Assembly: GCF_964340395.1 (NCBI RefSeq)
Contig: NC_135549.1
Span: forward strand, 30,228,832-30,292,831
DNA from: Glandiceps talaboti
Taxonomy: Eukaryota; Hemichordata; Enteropneusta; Spengelidae
Direction: 5' to 3'
Length of the DNA: 64,000 bases
The notes beneath the pieces are model-generated. The model worked only from the letters and a program-made list of their open reading frames with translations, ran no database searches and was not told where the DNA came from. This document shows positions 1 to 11,382 of this stretch, piece after piece (position 1 is the stretch's first letter; every line of letters begins with the position of its first letter). The translations under genes and the position numbers were made by a program.

Positions 1-1938
1 AACAAAGTAGTGCCGAGTGCCTGTTTCACTAACAAAAAATCCCTCTAACCAGTTTCTCTTCCTTCATCTCAATTATCAAATAAAACAAACCCGAATTCCC
101 TAGCATGTATAATAAGCTAGAACGAGTAAAATGAAGAAACGTTCTAAATGGTCAAAAAGGCAAAAAAATCCCATTTTTTGACAACTTTTCAACCATTTCG
201 CGGTACTTGTAAAAACAATACTTGCGAACGCGTAAGTGATTCTGTCTCTTTGAACCCTCTAGAATGAATGAAAATCGTAATATGGCTTGAAAACAGGTTA
301 ACACTCTGATATATGGCCGCTTACATTGCTAATATGTAGCGTTTCGGTAATGCGATCAACTGTGTCAAGGCTAGGGGGACATCAACAAACTCATGCATAT
401 TGCGCATGCGTATCTTTGATTTCAATACGGAGCGTACGGTCACTCAGTTACTTTTTACAGCGTGATATGAAAACTTTTAGCTGCCGTTGGACAACCCTCG
501 AAGACTCACTACCATATTTGGCATACACTACCACGATGCCGAAAACGAAACTAGGTAAACGACGTTCCAAACTTCGTTACGAGGCCTTGGCTGAGAATGG
601 AGGGACAGTGTTTCCGTGTGATCATATCTAGTCATGACTCATGCTTGCAGACGTAACTTGTACGTGCGGGGTGACGGTAGATTATGAATATGACCTTGGA
701 GGACAATTGTCAGACTAGAGTTTCGAATTACTCCCTCTGAAACTACGCACCCGACTACAGCAAATCTTATGTATTTTACGCATTTTCAATAAAAATTACA
801 TAGAAAAAATTGTGTCTGCAGGCAACCATACGCATTCCATTAGCCAAAGAAGACAGAGCGAGTTTGCCTACAGTGTGAGCTCACACGTGTGAACGGCGCG
901 GTACAAGCAAACATGAGGTCTATGAGTATGACGCAAATCGTCGTTCCTGAAATTGCCTGTTCGATAGTCCATGACGACTCAAATGTACAATGTGAGCAAA
1001 ATTAAAATGTTTCAATGTTTCAGTTAGGTCCTCAGTGTAATATTGACGTGTGTTACGTATCATTCCCTGGGAAAATCATGATTTCCATCCGCAGATTGCT
1101 ATAAATAAACACAGTTGCTTTGATTTGTTTATTGTTGTGTCTTTGATTACTTGATGTGTCGCCCATGTCGGCATGCAATCTGAAAATGGTTGTTTTATTC
1201 AGGAAAGCGACTCTTAAAATGTATCTAAGCCGTTCATAAAATGTTCAATATTTGTTGGCACTATCAGCTAGTCATGACATCGACTAACATTGTAGAGACA
1301 TACTGGGATTATATTTACCGCTACGGAGACCAAACTTGGCTCGATCAGTATTCACCGTACCACATGCATTTGTTTTGAAATACATCGCTTGTGGTAATTG
1401 TATCGATGTGAACTCGTACTCGCACATGTGACACGGTGATGTTATATTATTAGCCTTTTAGTCTAGAAACGAATACGACGTGAATAGTAATACATGTAGT
1501 TTAGTTAAGATTGACTGCTTTCAGAGATGACACCGTGGCTTTTGGAAATAGAACAAGTTTAATCAATCATAAAACAGCCTTCACCGAATTTTGAAAAACA
1601 AAACGTGAAAGGAAAATCATTTGACTTGAGATCGTGTACGTGTGTACATAATACATCAACGCCGTACTTCTGAACTTATGCTAAACTCGGAGTGTGGGCA
1701 ATACTTCTGCGGGCACCTGATTCTGTCAGAAGCACATGCTCACGATGACAAAAAAATTGTCATCCATCAAACGTTTTTTTTCGTCTTTAAATTTATAACA
1801 ATTGACAAAAATGCCGACACTCAACGTTTTACAGTCAGGCATTTAAAATACTAAAACATCTTTACGGCAGACTCTCACACTCCCCGTGTGTGTGTTACTC
1901 GGGAATTTGTCGTAGAGGGCGCATCAGACTCCCCAGCA
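1..1938. other. No gene recognised
   Basis: AT-rich sequence with short open frames only, none with recognisable protein motifs or a convincing exon structure. I see no terminal repeats or tandem arrays. The stretch around 1860-1940 is somewhat richer in GC and directly precedes the candidate signal-peptide exon, so it could contain a promoter, but no TATA or other element decides this. Confidence 0.6.
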
Positions 1939-1940
1939 AA

Positions 1941-1995
1941 ATGTCAATTACTCTTAGTTGGTCAAAGTTTGTGGCTGTGTTACTGCTTATTGACG
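1941..1995 (+). CDS. Candidate first coding exon of a secreted protein
   Basis: An ATG at 1941 opens a frame reading MSITLSWSKFVAVLLLID. This has the polar start plus hydrophobic core (FVAVLLLI) of an N-terminal signal peptide. Directly after GAC-G comes GTATGC, a good splice donor, giving an exon end at 1995 in phase 1. If unspliced, the frame stops at 2034-2036 after 31 residues. No matching downstream exon was found on this strand, so the gene could be interrupted by the transposon fragments that follow, or the match could be chance. No family can be named. Confidence 0.3.
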
Positions 1996-2387
1996 GTATG
2001 CCCTTTGCTAGTTCCGACTCCAGTGCGTCTAAATAAAAATGTATGAGTGGATTTACATAGTTTTATTGATAAATTCACCTGACGTCCTAGCCCACACAGA
2101 TACCTTAAAGTATTGAGGTAATTTATCGTTTATGATAATCCTGTTGTCAAATTCTCACAAACACATGATTTATTCATAGGTTGTAACTGTATGTCTTCTA
2201 AGAAGACATTCTAATGTGATTAGTTATTTTTTCCTGTGTGACAACACCTTATAACAAAGTCTTGGTTAATTTCACAATCCATCTATGCATTAAATTTTAG
2301 AAGGATGTGAATGGACATCTAGTTATTAAAATGAAATGATAAGATCATAACACCACAGTGCATGTATGTTTCCCCCTAGGTTCCAGC

Positions 2388-2562
2388 TAAGGATACTGCA
2401 TGGATAAGTATCCTCAACTCAAGAACATAAACAGCAAGATTGTGGAGCAATCTAATTCAGTCCTAAAGAGGATAAAGTCGTCACTATCCTACATGAATAA
2501 CGCAAACTTCATGCAACACTGCATGTTCTACCTTGCATACAGAAACAAACTAGCATGAATAG
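2388..2562 (+). pseudogene. KDZ-like DNA transposase, C-terminal fragment
   Basis: The plus strand reads DKYPQLKNINSKIVEQ, then NSVLKRIKSSLSYMN and a short tail before a stop. The pattern of a ...NS-x-x-x-EQ-x-NS... block followed by a basic helix and a YMN/F motif is what I associate with the last catalytic-acid region of Kyakuja/Dileera/Zisupton-type transposases in animals. The glutamate in VEQ would be the family's third acidic residue. A CCCCCTAG splice-acceptor-like sequence lies just upstream. Upstream domains are absent, so this is a broken remnant. The superfamily call is from memory of motif shape only. Confidence 0.4.
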
Positions 2563-2694
2563 TCAGATAAGATATAGATGTACATGTAGATATAGCTATT
2601 ACAATCATATAGAAAATTAAGTTAGCAAACAGAGACAACATTCATACTTAAATACTAAGATGTGGGTCAGAACCTAATTTTGATTTCAATGAGA

Positions 2695-3545
2695 ACATGG
2701 ATGTATTAGGCTTTGTTTGCTATGTATCGCAATACCAAATCACTGTACCTGAACCATGAGACTTTGTTGTCATTATTTGACTGTTATGTCGGTAGTATTT
2801 TAAACTATGCGTCTGAGGTATGGGGCACGCACAAAGGACATATCATTGACTAAGGGTTCATTTAGATTTTTGTAAAAGAATACTAGGTGTGAAGAAGTCT
2901 ACATGTAATGCTATGGTGTACCAGGAGCTTGGTCGGTAACCAATGAAATATACTAGACTTTCCATATGATTTACCATATGATAAGCTACTGGTGTAAATT
3001 ATTAGACACAGACAACTGTATTTTGAAAGGTTGTTATGAATATATGTATGATAGAGTAGAAAATGGTAACGACATGAATTGGTTATTTCATATAAGCAGA
3101 AGTTACTGTCTTAGGTTTCGGCAGTATTTGGTCTAATCAGTGTCTGGATAAAAAATATCTTGTGGTTATTAAGCAAATGATTTTTGATCAAGCACAACAG
3201 AGCCTTGCGGCACAAATTGATGAATCGCCAAAATGTGTGTTTTATAAATACTTGAATGATGCATTCCGTTTGCAATATTATTTGGGTAGGCCGATACCAA
3301 GTTTGTATAAGAAATTGATTTCCAAATATCGTCTCTCGTCCCATAATTTAACCATAGAAAGTGGGCGTTATCACGGTACATTAAGGCGTATGACAAATTA
3401 TCTGTAATAATATCAATGATGTCGAGGATGAATTTCATTTTATACTCAATGCCCAGAGAATTACGAGTTCCTTTTATTAAGTCATTCTATTGGAAAAACT
3501 ACCCACCTTTAAACTTGTACAACTACTATCCATGGAAAATGTAAA
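2695..3545 (+). pseudogene. Non-LTR retrotransposon (LINE), C-terminal remnant
   Basis: Read across several frameshifts, the plus strand gives the segment that follows the reverse transcriptase domain in many LINEs. First comes YVGSILNYASEVWGTHKG (the usual 'YG.EVWG' block), then KRILGVKKST and a 'YQELGR.P' block. Further on are the KKLISKYRLSSHNLTIESGR block (3309-3364) and a 'VEDEFHFIL' block near 3420-3450, which normally belongs to the terminal zinc-knuckle region. Stops and frame changes occur throughout and there is no endonuclease or catalytic RT core, so it is a dead, 5'-truncated copy. Clade cannot be fixed. Confidence 0.75.
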
Positions 3546-3649
3546 ACAGGTTTGCAATTTAGGTAGATATTAAAAACCTACAGGCATCCTACGTTCTGTT
3601 ACGTTCATATATTAACGTAACTTGTATTAGTACAGTCTCCACCACGTTA

Positions 3650-3870
3650 TCTTTGTGACATTTTTTGTTTTTCTAGTTTTGAAAGTTCAAATTTCTCCAC
3701 AAATGGGATCATTATTCGTCGATAATTTTTTTTAAACAACAGCTCCTGAGGTTTAATTTTGGTTTAAATCGTGAGCAAAATATTCGCCCCCCCCCCCCTC
3801 AGACTATCAGAATTTTCACCCTCCCTTGAACCCTCCATTTTTTCACCCCCCCCCCCCAACAGTGTACTAA
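3650..3870. repeat. Dispersed repeat with poly-C runs (pair of 37430-37545)
   Basis: The C-run-containing stretch at 3735-3870 matches the reverse complement of 37430-37545, sharing the words around AAACCTCAGGAG, the poly-C/G tracts and a TTTTCACCC motif. Inside 3660-3710 a 30-base phrase (GAAAGTTCAAATTTCTCCAC and onward) recurs at 4225-4260. Two C tracts of about 12-13 bases lie here. This is a small repeat family of unknown type. Confidence 0.55.
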
Positions 3871-5330
3871 TGATAAATGATGACATGATACCAGGAATAG
3901 AGGATCGTAGGTAATTGACTAGCAAATAATTAAACACAATTCCTGTACACATATTTTCAAGTCAAGACAAATACGATATAAGTGCCTTCATAACTATTCC
4001 ACAACAGTTCCACCCAGTTAAAGTTACAATACACGTACACAGATACAATCACGAGCAAATTAATTTTCTCAAAAGTGTCACGTTGTCCACTAGAGGTGAC
4101 GAAACCAACTTCACAATTGTAAATATTTAAAATTTGTAGTTGTTAAAATTTCTGCTAGCATCATATCTGCCACATATTGACCGTCACGTGGTTTATAATT
4201 GTGAAGTTAAATTTGAATCTTACTTTTGAAAATTCAAATTTCTCCACAAATGGGATCTTTGTTCGTTGGCCCATTTCCGTCGTTTATCTAGAATTATGAG
4301 TGAAACTCAGTCGGTGGGTCCAAAATTTACATTCATGCATGGGAACCAAATACCATATATTATCATTGAGAGTGAGTACGGAGCTATTAAGGAGAATTGA
4401 TAGTATTGGCACTTACTGGTTAAGTGGCCATAAACGATCATGATCGTTTTACTGAACCTTGTCAGTTCAGTTGTGCTAACAAATCACTTTATTCACAGAG
4501 TAATTAGTACATACATTTCATTGCATTACTTCTGATGATAAGTATATAAAATACCAGAGACGTTTTTCAACGTCCAATTATAGACACCAAATCGATGGAC
4601 TAATACAATACAGTAAAATACCAATTCACACCTTCAATGTGTGTTCAAAATAATTTAAAACATATTAATGCTTCCCACGCCCCTTCAAGTTTTCAAGTAG
4701 AAAATCCCAAGTGTACATACGATTGGCAGCATTTGCTTAAAATCACACTATCCTTGCCTTTTTGCCTTGAAGTTCAAAGTTCAAACTCATGATTAGTGTC
4801 ATGTTCTATAAGATCACAATTGTACACTTCTGGATTAAGGACACTGAGTTGAAGCTGAGTAGAACATAGACAATCTAAAACAGATAATTAATTTTCTTGT
4901 ATATGCGCATAACCTATCACGATGAAGGCATTGCAATATTTTTGGGTAGTTGTCCTCGCAAAATACACCCGCACATTGTTTGTGTTATATTTGTGTATTT
5001 CAACTAACTAAAATCAAATTAAACGCATAAAAGCCTATAGACTTGAAAAAATTAAAACATATCATAACCGTTACGAAGTTGTCTTCAGCATTCAGTTTCT
5101 CAAAAAACGAGTAGATTTAAATCGTGTGGTCCTAGCGATCAGTGAGGACCACTAGCAATAGCTGGGCTGTCAAATCACTGAAAATCATATTTGTCAGGGT
5201 GCACCTCGGCATTACCTAATCATCTATAATTATTTATCATTATTGCATAATTATATATTTACCATGCATAATATATATATCCAAATACACATTTAAATTT
5301 TTATAAAAACATACACAAGCAACTGCGTAT
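3871..5330. other. No gene recognised
   Basis: AT-rich non-coding sequence. Apart from the short phrase at 4225-4260 shared with 3670-3710 I see no repeats, tandem arrays or protein motifs. Confidence 0.6.
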
Positions 5331-5336
5331 TATTAT

Positions 5337-5597
5337 TATTTTTATTATTTATTTATTGGTCCTCAAGGATATGTAGTATAAAACTCACAAAAGTCCAGGC
5401 GACAAAACTACACAAATACAAATACAAATACACTTAGTACACAAATACAACTTAGCAATGATTTAGCAATCTGACAGCTGGCGGGACAAAACTATTGCTG
5501 TAACGAGCCTTGGAGCATTTAAGACAGCGGTATCTTCGACCAGATAGGAGAATATCAAAATACGCATAGAGTGGATGTTTGTCGTCAACAGCAATCA
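5337..5597 (-). pseudogene. LINE 3' end, last ~45 codons plus tail
   Basis: On the minus strand from 5597 the frame reads DKHPLYAYFDILLSGRRYRC and continues KARYSNSFVPPAVRLLN before a stop. The 'HPL..YF..L.SGRRYR...K..RY.NSFVP.A+.LLN' pattern is the familiar C-terminus of CR1/I-type LINE reverse transcriptase proteins. The 3' flank runs into an (AAT)n-like tail near 5330-5355, as expected for a 5'-truncated insertion. Only the final fragment is present. Confidence 0.8.
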
Positions 5598-5769
5598 CAC
5601 GTGCCTTGCGCAGTATTGACAGACACTCAGAAAATAAAAGTCAAACAGGAAATGCAGATGATAAATTAGGTAGTACAGCTTGTAGAACTGAATCGCTTGT
5701 TGAACACCATTGCACTTGGAGATTCAAAATACAACTGATATACCACAGACTGTGGAGGAAGTAAGGTCA

Positions 5770-6890
5770 TATACGAGGAGAAGCTGATACAAATAAAGCT
5801 TGATACAATGTAAAAATGCAAACTCTTGAAAGTGAAATTCAAAGTATCAAAGATAGCCACACGAGACAGTTAAAGATAATTTTTGAAGATGTTGAAATGC
5901 TTAAAAATGAATTTGCTTCCCTGGAAAGAAAATGTAGTCAGAATGAATTCAGTGTAACTAAATTTGAGAAATCAAGTAATTGCATAGCATTTTATACCAG
6001 ATTTCCAGATCCGACCACTGTTCTTTAATATAGTGTGTTTGAGTTTTTTAGGTCCAGGCGATAAAAGTGAGAATATTGTTTAGTGGAAATGTGCAATTGA
6101 GAAAGTCAGTTACAAAACAATGATAATTCAAGTCAAAATAATGTTAAACTAGGACAACCTAGATCATTGGAACCCCTGGAAGAATTTTTATTTAGTCATG
6201 TGCCGATTAAGACAAGGTTTGGCTGAACAGCATTTGGCAAATCTATACAATGTATCTGTGTCAACAGTTAGCAGAATTATCATCATGGGTCAATTACATG
6301 TTTTTAAAGTTTGGGTGCTTGGACATTGGCCAAGCAAAGATGTAATTGGAGCAACAATGCACTGTTCATAAAGGAAAAGTATCCATCCACTAGGGTGATC
6401 CTTGATTGTACAGAAATAAAATGTGAAATGCCATCCTCACTTATTTTAAACACGCAATTGTTATCTCACTATAAGAACCATGTAACCATGAAGGGTTTGA
6501 TTGGAATTGCTCCAAGCGGTGGAATAACATTTGTTAGTCAATTATATACAGGTTCCATCAGTTATAGGGAAATAGTGAAACGTAGTGGCTTTTTGAATAT
6601 GGATTTTGATGCTGGTGATTCTGACATGGCAGACAAAGGCTTTACTATATCAGACTTGCTTAAGGAAAAGGAAGTGTCATTAAATATCCCACCATTTCTT
6701 GAGAGAAGAGGCCAGTTGGATGCAGATGAAGTTGCCGAGACACAAGAGATAGCATCTGAGAGAATACAATAAAATAAAAAAAATTCACATTTGGGATAGA
6801 TTATTTCCATTATCCATGTTTGGCTGTGTTAATCAAATGTGGACACTATGTGCCCTTTTGTGCAATTTTCAAGGTCCAATTATAAGTGTA
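5770..6890 (+). pseudogene. DDE_Tnp_4-type transposase (IS4EU/Harbinger-like), broken
   Basis: Fragments of a helix-turn-helix/DDE transposase can be followed across frameshifts. A charged coiled-coil N-terminal part lies at 5816-6028 and ends in FYTRFPDP, the family's 'FYTGFP' block. Next is an HTH-like segment near 6200-6285 (QGLAEQHLANLYNVSVSTVS). The DDE core is at 6311-6772: RVILDCTEI carries the first Asp, GLIGIAPSGGITFVSQL is the conserved beta-strand block, and DSDMADKGF carries the second Asp. The frame stops at 6772 just before the place where the catalytic Glu (HVER-type block) should be. Continuation residues (IHIWDRLFPL...) reappear in another frame from about 6784. The catalytic Glu region is therefore deleted and the copy cannot be active. 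Confidence 0.8.
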
Positions 6891-9380
6891 TAAGCAATTT
6901 TTCCTGTTCAATGGGGCACTGCAATGTACGTTCCCCAATGAAATCAAACAAATTAATGAAAATTGTGTTGAAACGGGTATTTCTAATTAGGTCAATGTAT
7001 TCTTCTCTATATTGTATCAGTATTTATGTTTGTGTTTGTGCATCACAGGTATATTGAGACATACAGTGTACTTTTCATATCAAAACACAGCACCTTTTAT
7101 TATCAATTTTAAGTCAGCCTACCATAACAATAACTTTACTCCCAGTAAAACCAAAGCAGCTAAAACTTATTTATAAAAATTTCATCAGTCTCACTACAGG
7201 TGTTACATGTATATACTGTAAGTAAATAATGTTATAATTTAATTTGCCACAATTATTCATAATAATTGTACAAATTCTGTAAATATTTAAACCAATAAAA
7301 TATTTCATTATTTATAAATTACTGAATAGTACATTTTAAAAAATGTGAATATTTATAATACAATCTTACAATTACTGTACATGTATTTATTAAACAATAA
7401 TATTTGATTTCCTATGAATATGTATATAGTGCATTTTTAAAATGTGGATACACCACAATGTTATAAATTCATTAAGAATTGGAAACTATGAACAAATGTA
7501 AACATATATATGCTGCTTTGTGAGATAAAATTTGGAAGTCTTGACAATAAATATTTTACGCACATCTTAATGTCTTTCATGTTGTCATTGCAATCACACG
7601 TGATAATGAACTTTGCCAAAACTTGTAGGATTTGATTAAGAATGAAAAGAATATGTGTTGGTCTGGAAATGGGGATGAACTAGTGTACATTTAGTTACAG
7701 GATAAACACAATTCCTTGTTAAACTTTTCATTAACCCTTCTCCTGCTGTATTGCAATAGTGATTACCCTGTATATACTGATATGCCTGGTAGAAATAACC
7801 ATTTCTAGGTGTATACATTTACATTTGTAAGACACTTAAACAGTCTTTGTCTTATAATTGACCCCATGTATTATATATCAAATTCATGCTCAGGAAATTC
7901 TCTAATTAGATATTGCAATCTTGAAAATGATATGTGGAACAAAATTCACCATTTCACCATACTACTAACTTTACACTTGAATATTCTTTTTCTGCTAAAA
8001 ACACAGAAAGAGAGTATTCAAACATCAAGGACGATAACAAAGCTGAAAATGAAACAAAAGAATCACATTTTAACTTTTTGCACTGAAAATTCCATTTATT
8101 TAAAATTTATAGTTTTGCTTCAAAAACAAAATGGCTGCCTCAGAATAGATAATTACATACCTAAATTGATGGACAAGTTTGATGACATTCCCTTCAGTTT
8201 ACACCAAACACTGTACGTCAAAAAATAGCTAATAAAATTTTCTTTTCAAATATATTGGTTGTTTGTATGACTTTGTATTCAAAAAGCATCGTTTTACAGG
8301 TTTTCACCCCAAAATTACAGGGGAATATTTGCCTCCCTGACTCACATCATCAATGGGTCAAAGCCAAACAACAGACAGACATTAGAGTGGTTTGTGTAAC
8401 AGGATGTTGAACAGCAAGACCAGTATTGATAAAACAGATTTAAAAAAAATATAACATGAACTTTTTGTTGTTGCCTAGCAACAGTTATGATTGACAGCAA
8501 ACAGGTAAGTTTTCCTGTGGAGCAATGTGGGAAATGTCCGAAATAGACATGAGGCAAACATGCAGGACATACTGGTAAATTAGTATTGCATTATAAAAAA
8601 TGCATTTCTTCTGAAACAGCCATAAATCATTTTAATAATGAATTTTATCTATTAATCATGCAAATATATGCAAATATGCATTCTCTATAGTAATTAATTC
8701 AATTCAAATTATTTCTGGCAAGTGTATGGTAAGTTTGATTGTCAAGCAAAAATACACAACACACACCCAACAGACTTTGTATAAATGGCCTTTCAGGCCA
8801 AAAAATTGTGTAAATGTAAAAATAGCAGAAACTATTCTGCAAATTTCATTTGATTTGCTTGGTTATGTCAAATTAATATCAAAGTTTGAAATGGACGCAA
8901 TATCATTTGAGGAGAAAATATTTCACATGTGAACATTCAATATCATCTTAATTGATGTAAATAAATAATAAAAAATTGAAGATGTAAGTGTATGTACAAT
9001 AAATAAACATAATGTTGACCAAAAGAATTTATGGATGTGTTGCTTAACAACAGGAAGGTAAGTTTTGAATACCATAGCTAAGTAGATTGATTTTGACCTG
9101 GTTTACTGCAAAGGTCACATGACAGAAATAACCTTTGTGAGAAAGTTATGCTTTTGTTCTATCAAAATTCTGAAATTGATGATCTATGGCATTTGATGAC
9201 CTCAACCATATTTCAAAATGGTACTTTCAAACTTAATTCAAGTATATAGTAAATAAAATAAAATAAAGGAACTGAAAATGTAAATGTATGCACAATAAAA
9301 AATACTGAATGCTGATCAGAGCTGAACAAAATGGTCGTGAAATGTTCACTGTAACGGTCACAGGATAAAAACCTTGGAGA
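6891..9380. other. No gene recognised
   Basis: Very AT-rich region with short frames only. A phrase around GTTGCCTAGCAACAG (8470) loosely resembles one at 9040 but is too short to call a repeat. No transposon ends or protein motifs were seen. Confidence 0.6.
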
Positions 9381-9384
9381 GATA

Positions 9385-10300
9385 GGTTGAGTACCCTAAC
9401 ATCATGTCCCGCACAAATGACTCTCTGCCATACCTTTACTTCACCCCTCCCTGCACTCTACAACTACGTAGATCAGCTGGGCCACATCCCCGTGAGATGT
9501 TCTGCTTCACGCCAAGTGGTTGTATCTTTACAAGGGAAATGGCGGCCTTCAAGACGAACCAGGTTTTCAGTTGTATCAGCATGCCTACCTTTTGGTGTTC
9601 TACGATCTATTGCAGGTGCACCATATGTTACCAGCTGTTTGATAAGACCACGACGGAAGATCCTCTGCAAGACAGGTCGTCTTCCATTTTGGCTGGACCA
9701 TTCTCTGTACATGTACAATATTATGTAGGCATTTTGAATAGCCAGACTCAGAATGTGGAAGACTTTCTTCCACCATTTGACAGTACGCCTTCGAAATGAC
9801 GAATACCCCACCATCTGGTCACTACTGTCAACTGCACCCATATTCTGATTGTACATGTGAATCATCTCTGGTCGATCGTCTGACTGATCTTCCATCTCTG
9901 GTTCTCTTGCTCTTTAAGCTGAGTTAGTTGTTGATAGCATGACAACATCCTTTCTGTCTTTGTATTTCATGACCATGAGTGGACCCTTCACCATTACCAA
10001 CTTTTAATTCACCTCTATCTTTCAGCTTTGTTTCTTTAATTCTTGCTGGTATTCTGTATCTACTGGTACCACAGGCTAGCATTCCAAGTTGTACAAATCA
10101 TAAAACAAAACTGGGGAAGTGTAGAAATTCTCTACGTACAAAAACGTGTCCATGTCCCAGATATCCATCCATCAAACGCATTACCAAGTCGTACGTCTTC
10201 CCTTTTCCACTGCCAATATCACGGCCCTGTATCGACCTTGGCGGTGTAGAGTTCTAATTTGCAGCAATACCCATTTGACGAATCGCACACCTCATAGGCC
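9385..10300 (-). pseudogene. piggyBac transposase (DDE_Tnp_1_7), degraded
   Basis: Reading the minus strand from about 10300 downwards across frame changes gives the core of a piggyBac transposase. The blocks in order are DSSNGYCCKLELYTAKVDTG, MRLMDGYLGHGHVLYVENFY, TSPVLFYDLYNLG, ACGTSRYRIPA, MVMKYKDRKDVVMLST, and from 9895 PEMIHMYNQNMGAVDSSDQM with FRRRTVKWWKKVF and NAYIILY. The 'YN..MG.VD..DQM' and 'KWWKK.F' motifs are diagnostic for the family. A Cys-containing C-terminal tail can be traced to about 9400 after another frameshift. The N-terminal part is missing: the similarity stops at a G/C homopolymer tract near 10317. Multiple frameshifts show it is dead. Confidence 0.88.
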
Positions 10301-10316
10301 AGTACCGTAGCCTGCG

Positions 10317-10350
10317 GGGGGGGGGGGGGGGGGGCAGCTGCGCCCCCCCC
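10317..10350. repeat. G-run/C-run junction truncating the piggyBac copy
   Basis: A run of about 18 G is followed after CAGCTGCG by about 9 C. Flanking words (GTAGCCTGCGG; CCCTGAGATTTTGG) resemble in reverse complement those around the C-run at 12780-12825 (CTGGCAATTTGG, GGCTACGGCCCTG). This suggests that both belong to one dispersed repeat family. Confidence 0.45.
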
Positions 10351-10649
10351 CTGAGATTTTGGAAAAAAGAAAGAAAAAAAAGCTACTTTTTAAATACATA
10401 GCGATGCTATTAAAATCGTTATTTACGTGATGATTCCTAGCATGCCCGATTTCAATGGATAGTTCACGAAAGTGACTGTACACTGACTCATGGCTAATAC
10501 GTATCTTATATAGCTATTGTACGCTTGCTTAACTTTGAATTAAAATGTGTCCAGTTAAAAATTGTAACATTTTGCAGCAAATTAAAACATTTTTGCGCGG
10601 GAAAGCACAAAAGAAGTGCGCACATGCACTGTGCATTTTCTGCGAGTAA

Positions 10650-11382
10650 AGGCCCGGTTACACGATGCAACTCGACTAGCAACGCACAATGCAATTCGTC
10701 GAATGCGACGAATTGCATCGTGTACTCGCCTCGTCGCAGGGTCTTGCGACGTTGCAAGGTGCGTCGCAAGGAAACCGACATGTCGGTTTCCTTGCGACGC
10801 GTCGCAAGTTGCTTCTCGAGTTGCCTCGTGAGTTGCACCGTGTAACCACTTCGTCGCGTCGCAAGCAATAACCTTTGACATATACATACGTGTCAAATGA
10901 CGTTCAATGTTATGGCCGCCATGTTTTTAGTATAAATATTCTATTTCAGCAAGTATTTTTTTATATCATTTCGATTTATCACCACGATTACCACTTATAA
11001 ATAGTATACAATGTCTATGAATGCTTGATTTCCGCTGAATATCATTTTATTTCCAACTTGAATGCAAGTAGCGACATCGGAAAGATCAACATCGCCCTAA
11101 ACGAACTTCGAATTGAATAGAGTTTTACTATCGATACCTCAACAAGTTTTCAGTCATTTTATTCGTAAATATTAGCAATTTCATAGCATTTTTGCCAAAT
11201 TCCTGCCGCTAGAAGACTTGACCTCGATGACCTGTAACTTTTATATATTTACGCATGTGCAACAGTTTAGCTCTTGTGACTCACCATGCAACTAATTGCA
11301 TCGTGTACGCGCTCCCGTCGCAGTTGCAAGCCTCGTCGCATGCGACGAATTGCTTCATGAGTTGCATCGTGTAACTGGGCCT
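10650..11382. mobile_element. Palindrome-rich MITE, PIF/Harbinger type, TAA target duplication
   Basis: The element starts with AGGCCCGGTTACACGATGCA at 10650 and ends with the inverted version (…TGCATCGTGTAACTGGGCCT) at 11382. Exact TAA trinucleotides flank it at 10647-10649 and 11383-11385, the target duplication expected for PIF/Harbinger. It has no coding capacity. The left half is full of nested palindromes, including a perfect 40-bp one at 10761-10800. The right end, in reverse complement, matches the left end of the Harbinger copy starting at 14411, so the two are likely non-autonomous and once-autonomous relatives. Confidence 0.8.

Noticed and set aside
4528-4560. Hammerhead core (CTGATGATAAG)
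   Set aside because: No stem II partner and no GAAA element follows.
10506-10896. Overlapping Arg/Cys-rich open frames on both strands
   Set aside because: They arise from the palindromic GTCGCA/TGCGAC repeats of the MITE and read on both strands alike.
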